NCBI GenBank assembly: GCA_035288865.1
Contig: DATDZA010000017.1
Span: 1-64,000 of the forward strand
DNA from: GCA-2688775 sp035288865
Lineage (GTDB): Archaea > Nanobdellota > Nanobdellia > Woesearchaeales > GW2011-AR4
Direction of reading: 5' to 3'
Length of the DNA: 64,000 bases
The notes under the pieces are model-generated. The model was not told the DNA's origin. It worked only from the letters and a program-made list of their open reading frames with translations, and ran no database searches. Shown piece by piece: positions 43,158 to 51,538 of the stretch. Positions within the stretch are counted from its first letter, which is position 1. Every line of letters begins with the position of its first letter. The position numbers and the translations under genes are program-made.

Positions 43158-43790
43158 TTATTTACTCTTTATTTTTTTCTTCCAAAAAATTAGAGGCTTA
43201 AGTTTATAAACAATTACTCCAATAATAAAATATAGCAATGCTGCGAAAATAAAACCAACTCTTGATGGTAAATCATCAACATAAGGGTAAAATGTAAGCA
43301 ATTTTTGGTGAATGGTGGAATAAGTGGTTGGATCTTCAATATTTACAATAGACCCAAAAGCGCTTCCTGTATAGATTAATACAAAAATTCCGAGGTAAGA
43401 AATAATAATAAAAATTTGGTTATCAAATGCAATTGAAAAAATAGAACTAACTATAAATAATGCAACGAAAAATAATCCATACTTTATTTCATTCTTATAT
43501 TTAGTAAAGATTTCAACATTTCTATAGAAATAAAAAGAGGCAAAAACTAGAACCCAGAAAGCTATGTCAAATTTTAAGTTATTGCCATAAAAATTTTTAA
43601 TTTCTGGTTTATGAAATGTCAAACTACTTGTAGGACTTTCAGCGTAACTGGGCGACCTAGAATCCATGTAAACGAATGGAAAACCATAAGTTACATCACC
43701 TAATTTTTGGTCATTAACACAACCCCTTAATCCAATTATTAAAAATGTAAAGATAAAGAAGTAAATTATCCATTTAAGCCAAGACCACAT
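43158..43790 (-). CDS. Polytopic membrane protein
   Basis: A 210-residue protein with an N-terminal span (WIIYFFIFTFLIIGL) followed by CVND, a ~50-residue extracellular loop (YMDSRSPSYAESP), then four spans, and a basic end KKKIKSK. The cysteine after the first span resembles a lipobox (LRGC) but the context is that of a signal anchor. No family recognised. Confidence 0.6.
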   Translation of the reverse strand: MWSWLKWIIYFFIFTFLIIGLRGCVNDQKLGDVTYGFPFVYMDSRSPSYAESPTSSLTFHKPEIKNFYGNNLKFDIAFWVLVFASFYFYRNVEIFTKYKNEIKYGLFFVALFIVSSIFSIAFDNQIFIIISYLGIFVLIYTGSAFGSIVNIEDPTTYSTIHQKLLTFYPYVDDLPSRVGFIFAALLYFIIGVIVYKLKPLIFWKKKIKSK

Positions 43791-43919
43791 TTTACTATTC
43801 TATTGACATAACAATATTAAAACTTATCTATTTAATGTATAGAATATATCATTTACAAATACTTATATATTCAACATCTATTGGGTAAATTACTAATTAA
43901 CATATTCTCAATACAAAAA

Positions 43920-44276
43920 ATGAAACACGAAACAGAAGAATTCAGTAAACATATAGAAAAAATAAAAAATTCAAACGTCATTGTAATAGTAGAAGGCAAG
44001 AAAGATAGGGCTGCATTAAACAAATTTGGAATAAGCAATATAATTGAACTTTCCAAAAAACCATTATTCCAAATTGTTGAGGAAGTTGCAAATTCAAATG
44101 ACGAATGCATAATTCTGACGGATTTGGATAGAAAAGGAAAGGAAATATATGGAAAATTAAACTCTGATTTGCAGAAGCACGGCGTAAAAATAAATAACAA
44201 ATTTAGAAATTTTCTTTTCAAAAACACCAAATTAAGGCAGATAGAAGGAATGAATACTTATGTGCAGTTTATCTAA
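43920..44276 (+). CDS. Toprim-domain protein
   Basis: A 118-residue minimal Toprim protein. IVIVEGKKDRAALNKFG gives the Glu, and CIILTDLDRKGKEI gives the D-x-D of the Toprim fold. No other domain is present. Such small Toprim proteins (the 5S rRNA maturase or RNase M5-like and UPF0292-like types) act in nucleic-acid processing. Start placed at MKHETEEFSKHIEK, the first ATG; a TTG 39 nt upstream is unlikely. Its stop overlaps the next gene, on the other strand, by 8 bp. Confidence 0.8.
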   Translation: MKHETEEFSKHIEKIKNSNVIVIVEGKKDRAALNKFGISNIIELSKKPLFQIVEEVANSNDECIILTDLDRKGKEIYGKLNSDLQKHGVKINNKFRNFLFKNTKLRQIEGMNTYVQFI

Positions 44277-45030
44277 AATCAATTTTCTGCCCGTTAATCA
44301 GGAGATTTGTTGCCACAGCATCTCCGTGCCAAAGCGCAACTTCGACAAGCATGTCTGCTGCCGTAAACTGTGGAAGGTTACCCTCATTCTTCGGGACAAA
44401 ATAAGACTCAATAGGGTATTCTATGCTTATTTCCATTATTCCTTTCTTCACATTAATGACGTTTCCGATTTTGTATTGATTGTAAATATCAGGCTGATCC
44501 TGGCAAATCCCATTCTGGCATTTTATAAGGTAGTTTACCCGGTTATTGAATTCATTGAACTCCACTTTGTCACCGACATCAAAAGATTGCTCTGTTTTAA
44601 CGGGACTATATTCATAGTCATAAATTGTTTCTTCATAGATATAATTATTTGAGCTGTTGGTTTCTTTTACAGTGTACACATTTTTAGAGTAAACATCGTT
44701 TACCCTTCCTTTAATGTAGGGCTCTGCAGTTTTTTTGGTGCTTACTTCAGCAGCACTTGAAAAATCCTTGCCCTTCTCCAGTCTGACAAATATTGTATCT
44801 CCTCTTTTGAAATCTTTTGTATCGCTTTTTATCGAATCAAGTTTTATTGTTGATATTTCATACCTGATATTGATAAAATCCCCTCTTAAAATATCAGTTG
44901 GATCATATGGAATTGGCTTCAAAAGAACTTTTTCGCCAAACCACACAGTAGACTGCTTAAATCCAATCATTCCAATTAGGAAAACCACCTGCAGCGCCAC
45001 AATCAAATAAAACAATTTTCCTTTTTCCAT
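44269..45030 (-). CDS. GDYXXLXY-like membrane-anchored protein
   Basis: A 253-residue protein with an N-terminal anchor (LFYLIVALQVVFLIGMIGF) and an external domain with PYDPTDILRGDFINIRYEIS, a variant of the GDYXXLXY signature, plus YFVPKNEG near the end. In many bacteria this family is encoded next to a DUF2157 membrane protein, exactly as here. The two probably form one envelope complex whose function is not known. Start at MEKGKLFYL is one base after the upstream stop. Confidence 0.8.
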   Translation of the reverse strand: MEKGKLFYLIVALQVVFLIGMIGFKQSTVWFGEKVLLKPIPYDPTDILRGDFINIRYEISTIKLDSIKSDTKDFKRGDTIFVRLEKGKDFSSAAEVSTKKTAEPYIKGRVNDVYSKNVYTVKETNSSNNYIYEETIYDYEYSPVKTEQSFDVGDKVEFNEFNNRVNYLIKCQNGICQDQPDIYNQYKIGNVINVKKGIMEISIEYPIESYFVPKNEGNLPQFTAADMLVEVALWHGDAVATNLLINGQKIDFR

Positions 45031-45031
45031 T

Positions 45032-46285
45032 TTATCCCGTGAACCTGTCAATTATCTTTCTTCTGTTTTTTTCAAGTATAATCGCCAATACTATAAGCAG
45101 TACCCCGCCGATTATGAAAAATAAATATCCATTCAGGACGTCCCATAAATATTCAATGTACCTTGAAAATATTGCCACGCCAAAGGCTATCATGCCCAAA
45201 TTAACTAGAGTTTTTTCCCTTTTTGCATAGCCAAGATATACGCTTCCTACTATGAGCAAAAATAATATTATGTTGAACGTAATTGGAATCATCCAGAAAT
45301 TAATTTTTGAAAATAAAACAACCAGCGGAGTGAAGACCAGCAAAAGCCCAAGATAAAGGACCTCATGAAATTCTGTGCTGTCTTTTGTATCGCGGTATTT
45401 GAAGCTGATAAATATAAAAATAATTGCAACTAAAGTTACTGCCAGGTAAATAATCCAGAATTTTGAGTTGAAAAGGACGCTCATAGTATTGGTGCCGGCT
45501 CCTGCAGAATATCCAAAATCATTTGCTTTCCCAAACCATTTAAATGAAAATAGATAAGCAGTCAGCATTATTAAAAAAGAGCCAATTAGGTGAAAAGGAT
45601 ACCTTAGCATTCTTATGCTTTCTTTTTTTTCGTGCAGATTGCCGAGCATATAGTATGATATTCCGAGCGACAGGAATATCAGAAAAAATGCATATGAAAT
45701 ATTGTAGTACCTGTCGACGAAATTAAACCAATAAAACATTTCCGAGCCGACATAAACGCCTGCTGTTAATAAGCTTAAGTACATTACAGGTTTTGACTGG
45801 GTAATGTAGGCAAGTGCAACAATTCCCAATGCCCAGTAAAGGAAAGCACTAGGCCAATGGGAGTTTATGTTGAAAATCTGGCCTACCAAAAAAATCCCGG
45901 CTCCAAAAATAATTGCGCCCAAAAATATCAAAGCGCCCCCTACATTCGGAAAATTTGCCTTGCTGAACTTCATGGTGTAGCCGACGTAATACGATGCAAC
46001 CAGCGCAGCCAAAATCGAAAAAACTTTTACCAATTTAGGAATGCTCGACCAATTTAGCGCAAAAAACAAAATTATTCCGGCGCCTATCATGAGGGAGCCG
46101 AAAATAGCAATGATAGAAACAATATCCCAGTGCTTTGCCTCTACTGCTTTTTGCGGATCCTTATATAATGAATAAATCTTTTGAAGCTGCTCTTTCGAAA
46201 TTACTCCAATATTTGCTAATTTTCTAGCTTCGGATAAAAGGAATTTATATTTTTCAATTTTGTCAAGGCTGTCTTTCGTTGGCAT
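45032..46285 (-). CDS. DUF2157 membrane protein
   Basis: A 417-residue protein. A cytoplasmic helical head (LLSEARKLANIGVISKEQLQKIYSLY) is followed by about twelve hydrophobic spans starting DIVSIIAIFGSLMIGAGIILF, the DUF2157 signature, and a basic end (ILEKNRRKIIDRFTG). Encoded just before the GDYXXLXY protein (1-bp gap). CCTTTAAATA lies about 20-25 nt upstream of the ATG. Confidence 0.85.
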   Translation of the reverse strand: MPTKDSLDKIEKYKFLLSEARKLANIGVISKEQLQKIYSLYKDPQKAVEAKHWDIVSIIAIFGSLMIGAGIILFFALNWSSIPKLVKVFSILAALVASYYVGYTMKFSKANFPNVGGALIFLGAIIFGAGIFLVGQIFNINSHWPSAFLYWALGIVALAYITQSKPVMYLSLLTAGVYVGSEMFYWFNFVDRYYNISYAFFLIFLSLGISYYMLGNLHEKKESIRMLRYPFHLIGSFLIMLTAYLFSFKWFGKANDFGYSAGAGTNTMSVLFNSKFWIIYLAVTLVAIIFIFISFKYRDTKDSTEFHEVLYLGLLLVFTPLVVLFSKINFWMIPITFNIILFLLIVGSVYLGYAKREKTLVNLGMIAFGVAIFSRYIEYLWDVLNGYLFFIIGGVLLIVLAIILEKNRRKIIDRFTG

Positions 46286-46405
46286 TATTCATAAATTATT
46301 TGGCCACTATTTAAAGGTTTTTATAAGGGTTTTTGACCAAAGGAATAAGCTCATGCAAAGTTAATTAGCAAACAATTGCACTTTAATTATTATAACTAAT
46401 CACTT

Positions 46406-47596
46406 TTATTTAACAATGCTTCTTTCCAAATCTTCAAGTTCTCTAAAAGTCTTTAGAGTAATAACTCGGTTTTCTGGAAGAATTCCTAAAACATTGCATG
46501 ATATATCATAAATTTTGATAAATCTGTTAAGAGTAGCCCTTTGCACTAAGATAATAGTATCTCCTAAAATATCATCAGGCAGTGCACTTATATGAAATTC
46601 TACAGACACTGCTAAAAGATTGTTAATTTCGGAAACTGGATATTGTTTGGCAGAATTAAATAGGAAGACATCCTGCTCCCTGCCTTTTCTTTTCAATAAT
46701 GCCAATGCTATCATTGTTCCCATTAATAGCCCGATATAATGTCTATTGTGATACATTTTATTATCTAATTCCCATATTTCGTTGGAAAACAAATCGATAA
46801 GGTTATTACTCACATATTTTGCATCCGATTCATGTGAATAGGTTATATCCAATTTTGTATACAGTAGGCTCCTACATATTGAAATTACCTTATCGATTCT
46901 TGGGCCGAACATTTCAGTCTTGAGGGGGATAGTTTCTCCTTTGCACAATATTAACATTGTATGAGCCTCTTCCCGAAAGCCATTAAAAAAATTAAGATAT
47001 TGCAATACGCCGCCTTTTAACTTATTCCATGACTCAAACCTGCTAGGCTTTATACGCCATGTATGCTTGACATCGAAAATATGGATAAGTTCATGGCATA
47101 AATAATCCACAATTTCCCGATATGTATTTGGCTCTTTCCTTATTTTTTCAATAAATTCATAGGCATAATCCGTTCCTATAAATATCTGGCCGGGATCGTT
47201 CCCTTTTGGAAAGGAACCCCTCATAATTTGGGGATCATTTTCATAGCCCGAACCAAAACTCCAATGGTAAACCACCATATTGAATCTCAGTTCCTTTATT
47301 GGGTGTATCTTATCAAACCTAAGAATTATTTTTTCTGAAATATCCTCTTGCAGGGCAACGATAATAAATTGAGGAAGATACTTATGGGACCTTTTCCTGA
47401 ATTCCTCAAACGAAATATGAAATTTGTCTTGCACATAATGAATTAGGCCATAATTGCCCAAATATTGATTTTCATCAAATTTTAAAATTATCTTAATTCT
47501 TTTTTTCCCTATTCTGATTTTTTTAGAGAATATGGTACATTTTCGTGATGTATTAAATCCCGATATCCTATTTTTTATTCTTTTCAAAAATACCAT
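46406..47596 (-). CDS. Putative zincin-like metalloprotein with HELIH
   Basis: A 396-residue protein with a basic N-terminus. The motif CHELIH (H168, E169, H172) fits a zincin active site, and FREEAHTM about 40 residues later could give the third ligand. The rest is not recognisable: SFGSGYENDP, QIFIGTDYAYEFI upstream and helical segments with LLMGTMIALALLKRKG downstream. No signal peptide or clear membrane span, so it is probably cytoplasmic. The family call is limited to the HExxH pattern. Confidence 0.55.
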   Translation of the reverse strand: MVFLKRIKNRISGFNTSRKCTIFSKKIRIGKKRIKIILKFDENQYLGNYGLIHYVQDKFHISFEEFRKRSHKYLPQFIIVALQEDISEKIILRFDKIHPIKELRFNMVVYHWSFGSGYENDPQIMRGSFPKGNDPGQIFIGTDYAYEFIEKIRKEPNTYREIVDYLCHELIHIFDVKHTWRIKPSRFESWNKLKGGVLQYLNFFNGFREEAHTMLILCKGETIPLKTEMFGPRIDKVISICRSLLYTKLDITYSHESDAKYVSNNLIDLFSNEIWELDNKMYHNRHYIGLLMGTMIALALLKRKGREQDVFLFNSAKQYPVSEINNLLAVSVEFHISALPDDILGDTIILVQRATLNRFIKIYDISCNVLGILPENRVITLKTFRELEDLERSIVK

Positions 47597-47787
47597 AATT
47601 TAAAATTTGGTTTTAAATATAAAAATATACCCATTTTTTGGCTTGTTGTACTCTGTGATATTACTTCAGATTTAGGTTTACGGTGCTCTTTTAAGTATTT
47701 ATATAATACTATTATTTAATATTATGAAGCCCTAATTTTTTGGCATTTTTCATAAGTTTTTTAAATATAGTAGCATTGCTTATTGGC

Positions 47788-48633
47788 ATGTCAATGAAAA
47801 ATCAGTTTAAAACAGCAATCCTGCTTGCAGTGCTTACATCTCTTTTCTTGTTCATAGGGAGCTTTTTCGGAAAATCAGGATTTTATTTTGCCTTAGTATT
47901 CGTGGCAATTATGAATTTTGGCTCCTACTGGTTCTCACACAAGATTGTTCTGTGGATGTACCGTGCAAAGGAAGCAAAGAAAAGTGAATATCCAAAATTG
48001 TACAAAATTGTAGGGGAAGTTGCAAAATTAAGCAGCCTCCCGATGCCTAAAGTTTATATTATCCCGACCGAAACTTCAAATGCTTTCGCTACGGGCCGCA
48101 ATAAAAATCACGCCGTTGTTGCTGTAACAGAAGGAATTTTAAAAATACTGAACGACGAAGAATTAAAGGCAGTTCTTGCCCACGAATTCGGCCACATAAG
48201 AAACCATGACATTTTAATTTCAACAATAGCCGGAACAATTGCAGGAGTTATCTCCTACGTTGGCATGATGGCAAGGTGGTCAGCTATCTTTGGCGGAAGA
48301 GACGATGACCGGGGCAATAACATCATCAGCCTTTTGATTTTGGGAATTCTTACTCCATTGATTGCAGCGTTGATTCAGATGGCAATCTCAAGAAGCAGGG
48401 AATACTTGGCTGATGAAACAGGTGCAAACACGGTTAAAAACGGAACGCATCTTGCCGATGCTTTGGAGAAAATAGAAAAGAACGTGAATATCCATCCGTT
48501 AAAATTCGGGACAACGGCAACTGCGCATTTGTTTATAACGAATCCATTTAGGAACGCGAGCTTTTTGTCATTGTTCATGACGCATCCGGCAACTTCGGAA
48601 CGAACAAAAAGATTAAGGTCAATGAAATTTTAA
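47788..48633 (+). CDS. htpX: HtpX-type M48 membrane metalloprotease
   Basis: A 281-residue integral-membrane protease. Two N-terminal spans, then ETSNAFATGRNKNHAVVAVTEG, zinc motif HEFGHIRNHD, two further spans and SREYLADETGA with the third ligand. It degrades damaged membrane proteins. Start at 47788 (MSMKNQFKTA) is chosen because TTTAAATA (47760-47767) is centred 24 nt upstream; the longer TTG-started frame contains that box. Its last 15 bases overlap the convergent gene. Confidence 0.93.
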   Translation: MSMKNQFKTAILLAVLTSLFLFIGSFFGKSGFYFALVFVAIMNFGSYWFSHKIVLWMYRAKEAKKSEYPKLYKIVGEVAKLSSLPMPKVYIIPTETSNAFATGRNKNHAVVAVTEGILKILNDEELKAVLAHEFGHIRNHDILISTIAGTIAGVISYVGMMARWSAIFGGRDDDRGNNIISLLILGILTPLIAALIQMAISRSREYLADETGANTVKNGTHLADALEKIEKNVNIHPLKFGTTATAHLFITNPFRNASFLSLFMTHPATSERTKRLRSMKF

Positions 48634-49698
48634 ATTATTATTTTTGTTTTTCTTATTAGGTTTTTTTGAAGATTCTGTTTTTTCCTCTGTCATAGATTCT
48701 TTTTCATTGTCGTATTTTTTATCATTTTCTTCTATTTTCTTTGTTTCTTCATGACGCATTCTTTTTTTTATTGTCATCAAATAAATTTTCCCAATTCCCC
48801 CTGCAATTAAAAATACAATTCCCACAGTCAATATGAAATTATTGTAAGTCCTTAAAAATAATAATAAAATTACGCTGATTATTGCCTTAAAATCAAATAT
48901 GTTTCCAAGTCCAAGCAAGCTTCCCAGAATAGAAGTAGTATCAATACCTACATATTTTGCATACAATAATATCAAAACATAAGGCAGCATTATCAGCATT
49001 CCGATGCCAAAGGCAATATCACTTAATATTTCGCAGAAAGCCATGTAATCATGGAGAATAAAATAAAGCAGAGCGGCTAAAATAGCCAGCAGCACAAGAT
49101 AGATTATCCGGTCTTTGTTTAGAAAATCAATAAATTTATTATATTTGTCGAATAAGTTCATTTTTGTGCTGTCAGATTGTTGGCCCGAAACAAAATTTCC
49201 TAAAGAACCCCCAATCACACTGTAGAAAAATTCCTTGTCATTTATTTTTCCAGCTTTGTAATCATTGCACACTGCACCTATCCTGCTTAAGTCCATTTTA
49301 TTCTGTCCAGACTTTAATTGGTTGCACTCGTCTTCAATTTCTCCGGATTCGATCTTAGCGCAGCTTTCTTCCATTTGCTGCTCGTTTTCAATCTGGGCAC
49401 CCTGTCGCTTCATTTTTTTATATTCGTTGCAATTATCTATCACTGACTGCATTACGCTGTCATTGCTGCAGAGCTGCTGCATGGTTATAACATTAGAGCC
49501 TGACTCCATAGAAGCGCATGTTTCCGCAAGCCTTCCAACCGCCTCTCTTTGTGCCTCCGGGCTTGCAAAGTCATACACATCCCCGAAAGTTCCTTTCATC
49601 ACGTCTGGAAAATCAAAGCTTGCATTAGAAAAAATCAGGGTCGCAACTAGTATAATCATTAAGTTTTTTATCAGCCAGATTGAGAATTTCTTGAACAT
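48619..49698 (-). CDS. Exported multi-span membrane protein with Cys-rich loop
   Basis: A 359-residue protein. Signal-like N-terminus KNLMIILVATLIFSNASFDF; a ~160-residue external region with six regularly placed cysteines (ETCAS, QQLCSND, DNCNE, EESCAK, DECNQ, AVCND); then four membrane spans and a lysine/glutamate-rich cytoplasmic tail. The cysteine pattern suggests three disulphides. No family recognised. Confidence 0.65.
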   Translation of the reverse strand: MFKKFSIWLIKNLMIILVATLIFSNASFDFPDVMKGTFGDVYDFASPEAQREAVGRLAETCASMESGSNVITMQQLCSNDSVMQSVIDNCNEYKKMKRQGAQIENEQQMEESCAKIESGEIEDECNQLKSGQNKMDLSRIGAVCNDYKAGKINDKEFFYSVIGGSLGNFVSGQQSDSTKMNLFDKYNKFIDFLNKDRIIYLVLLAILAALLYFILHDYMAFCEILSDIAFGIGMLIMLPYVLILLYAKYVGIDTTSILGSLLGLGNIFDFKAIISVILLLFLRTYNNFILTVGIVFLIAGGIGKIYLMTIKKRMRHEETKKIEENDKKYDNEKESMTEEKTESSKKPNKKNKNNNLKFH

Positions 49699-49889
49699 AG
49701 GAAAATTATTTCACAGTTCAGATATAAATATTTCTAAAATAAATCAACTACCTTTGCTTGTTAATTTTAATGGCTCAAGCATAAAGACAATAGAACGTTC
49801 CAGAAATATAGGACAATGTTCAAGGTCTTTCGGAATTTTTATTTCCTCATTCTTATTTAGAATTATACCCCTATTTTGGATCTTAATTT

Positions 49890-50621
49890 TTATCTTTTCG
49901 CATTTTTTACAGCATAACTGATTGCCACTTTTAGCCTTCTGGCAAAATCATCAGTATGAGGTGGCCATTTCCAGCGATTGACGTCTATTATTGTAAGGTA
50001 TCCGTTATCATCTCTCTGTGTATTATGGGTGTCAAGGTCGCACGGGACAAGACCAGTTTCTCTTTTTATATGAGCAATCAACTCTGTTATTGTATAGTTT
50101 GGTCCTGCCGCTTTCCAAGGATTGTTCATGTGCCAATATGGATCAGAATTAACTTGTTTTGTTATTAATTCTTTTTCTCCATTAGTCTCTACTATTGCTT
50201 GTGGTATCTCCGCACGAATATCATATTTTAATAACCTCAGCAAAAAAATTGCTTCCCATTCTACCTGTTCATCAACAACCAGGTCGTTGACATAGACTGC
50301 TCTTTCACCTGAACGTTTGCCTCCCCACCATACTCCGGTAGAGCCTAAGATATGTTCGGGACCTTTTACATATATAGATGATTTCTCTCCATTGGCAAGC
50401 TTGTAAATCCATCTTACTCTTCTAAAATTACCAGATTCAACCCTTGCGCAGAATGGGTTCCAGTTTTCTTCAATTAAATGTGTTTCTGGCACACTACGCG
50501 TTGGCAATAAGGTTATGATTCTGCCAGATTCTGTTCTATACGCTGGGCATGGTCCGTATTCAAGCAATAAATCTGATGCCTTAATTTCCACTGGTTGAAG
50601 CCTATCTTGAAGTGTTATCAT
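49890..50621 (-). CDS. Protein with kinase-like catalytic loop, function unknown
   Basis: A 243-residue protein. The N-terminal half is beta-rich (VRWIYKLANGEKSSIYVKG, GSTGVWWGGKRSGERAVYVND). The C-terminal CDLDTHNTQRDDNGYLTIIDVNRWKWPP resembles the catalytic loop plus metal-binding Asp of protein-kinase-like phosphotransferases (D-x-H-N ... D). The usual C-lobe is very short, so this may be a minimal or degenerate kinase fold. An open frame with CxxC and no start codon continues beyond its stop on the same strand. Confidence 0.45.
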   Translation of the reverse strand: MITLQDRLQPVEIKASDLLLEYGPCPAYRTESGRIITLLPTRSVPETHLIEENWNPFCARVESGNFRRVRWIYKLANGEKSSIYVKGPEHILGSTGVWWGGKRSGERAVYVNDLVVDEQVEWEAIFLLRLLKYDIRAEIPQAIVETNGEKELITKQVNSDPYWHMNNPWKAAGPNYTITELIAHIKRETGLVPCDLDTHNTQRDDNGYLTIIDVNRWKWPPHTDDFARRLKVAISYAVKNAKR

Positions 50622-50895
50622 TTTGTCCTCTTATATCTATTATTTTAAATCTCCATCAAATTAATTTTAAATAAAAGAAAAATTTAGATGAACATTGAAA
50701 TTACAATTACATCATCATTAGCATTGTAGAATTAAAACTAGGAAAAGTAAAACGTGAATTAATTTTCTCTAAATTATTTAATTTAAGCATTTAAACAGTT
50801 TAAGGCATTTTATATTTAAATTGTTTTGAAAGAATTATTCTTATAGGAATATTATTATCAATTAATTATTAAAGAAGTAATCAATATTTAAGGTT

Positions 50896-51534
50896 ATGGC
50901 TAACCAAGTACAAACCGAAAGAATAGATTTGCTGGTTCATCCGTTTTACACTATCAGCAAAGTATATAGTAGAATGATGATAGATGAACAATCAGATAGG
51001 AATATTTTATCACTAAAATCATTATGGCTTGATTCTATATCTGATGTCGCCAGAAATGAAAGACGCTGCCTCGTTTTGGTAAATGGAACAAATGTTCTGG
51101 AGCAACTATTTCCTAATCCTGAAGATATAAATCCTTACAGGTCACTCTATAGAGAAATTATTTCTCGAGCAAGACAACTTTTGGGGCAAAGATTATTTTA
51201 TTTTTACCCAAGGTTATACTCAAATTCATTTTCAACAGAAATATTGGATGATGGGGTCATTTTAGCTAAGGGTGCCGGAAATGATTTGTTTTATGACCCT
51301 GCTTATGTAGGGGTTACTGCTTATGGCGAACATGTTGACGAACAGACAAAAGCCGGTTGCGTAGATTCTAGCATTAGAGATTTAACAAATTTGCTTAAAA
51401 TTCCTCTAGAAAATGTAAGGATTAATCCGGATAAATCCCTTCCTTTGCAACCATTGATCAGAACAGAATTTGGTTTTGACGTGCCGACAACTTTGTACCT
51501 TACTATTAAAATGATTAAAAAATTATCTGATTAA
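50896..51534 (+). CDS. Soluble protein of unknown function
   Basis: A 212-residue alpha/beta protein, MANQVQTERIDLLVHPFYTI, with strands CLVLVNG and DDGVILAKGAGNDLFYD, a loop GAGNDLFYDPAYVGVTAYGEHVDEQ and LYLTIKMIKKL at the end. The order of strand, helix and a LVHP motif is reminiscent of hydrolase folds but I cannot assign one. The 274-bp spacer upstream is AT-rich with no gene seen. Confidence 0.6.
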   Translation: MANQVQTERIDLLVHPFYTISKVYSRMMIDEQSDRNILSLKSLWLDSISDVARNERRCLVLVNGTNVLEQLFPNPEDINPYRSLYREIISRARQLLGQRLFYFYPRLYSNSFSTEILDDGVILAKGAGNDLFYDPAYVGVTAYGEHVDEQTKAGCVDSSIRDLTNLLKIPLENVRINPDKSLPLQPLIRTEFGFDVPTTLYLTIKMIKKLSD

Positions 51535-51538
51535 TCTT

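Noticed and set aside
49265..49921. 218-codon plus-strand frame opposite the Cys-rich membrane protein
   Set aside because: Antisense of a well-supported exported protein with a signal, cysteine pattern and spans; composition is typical of a shadow.
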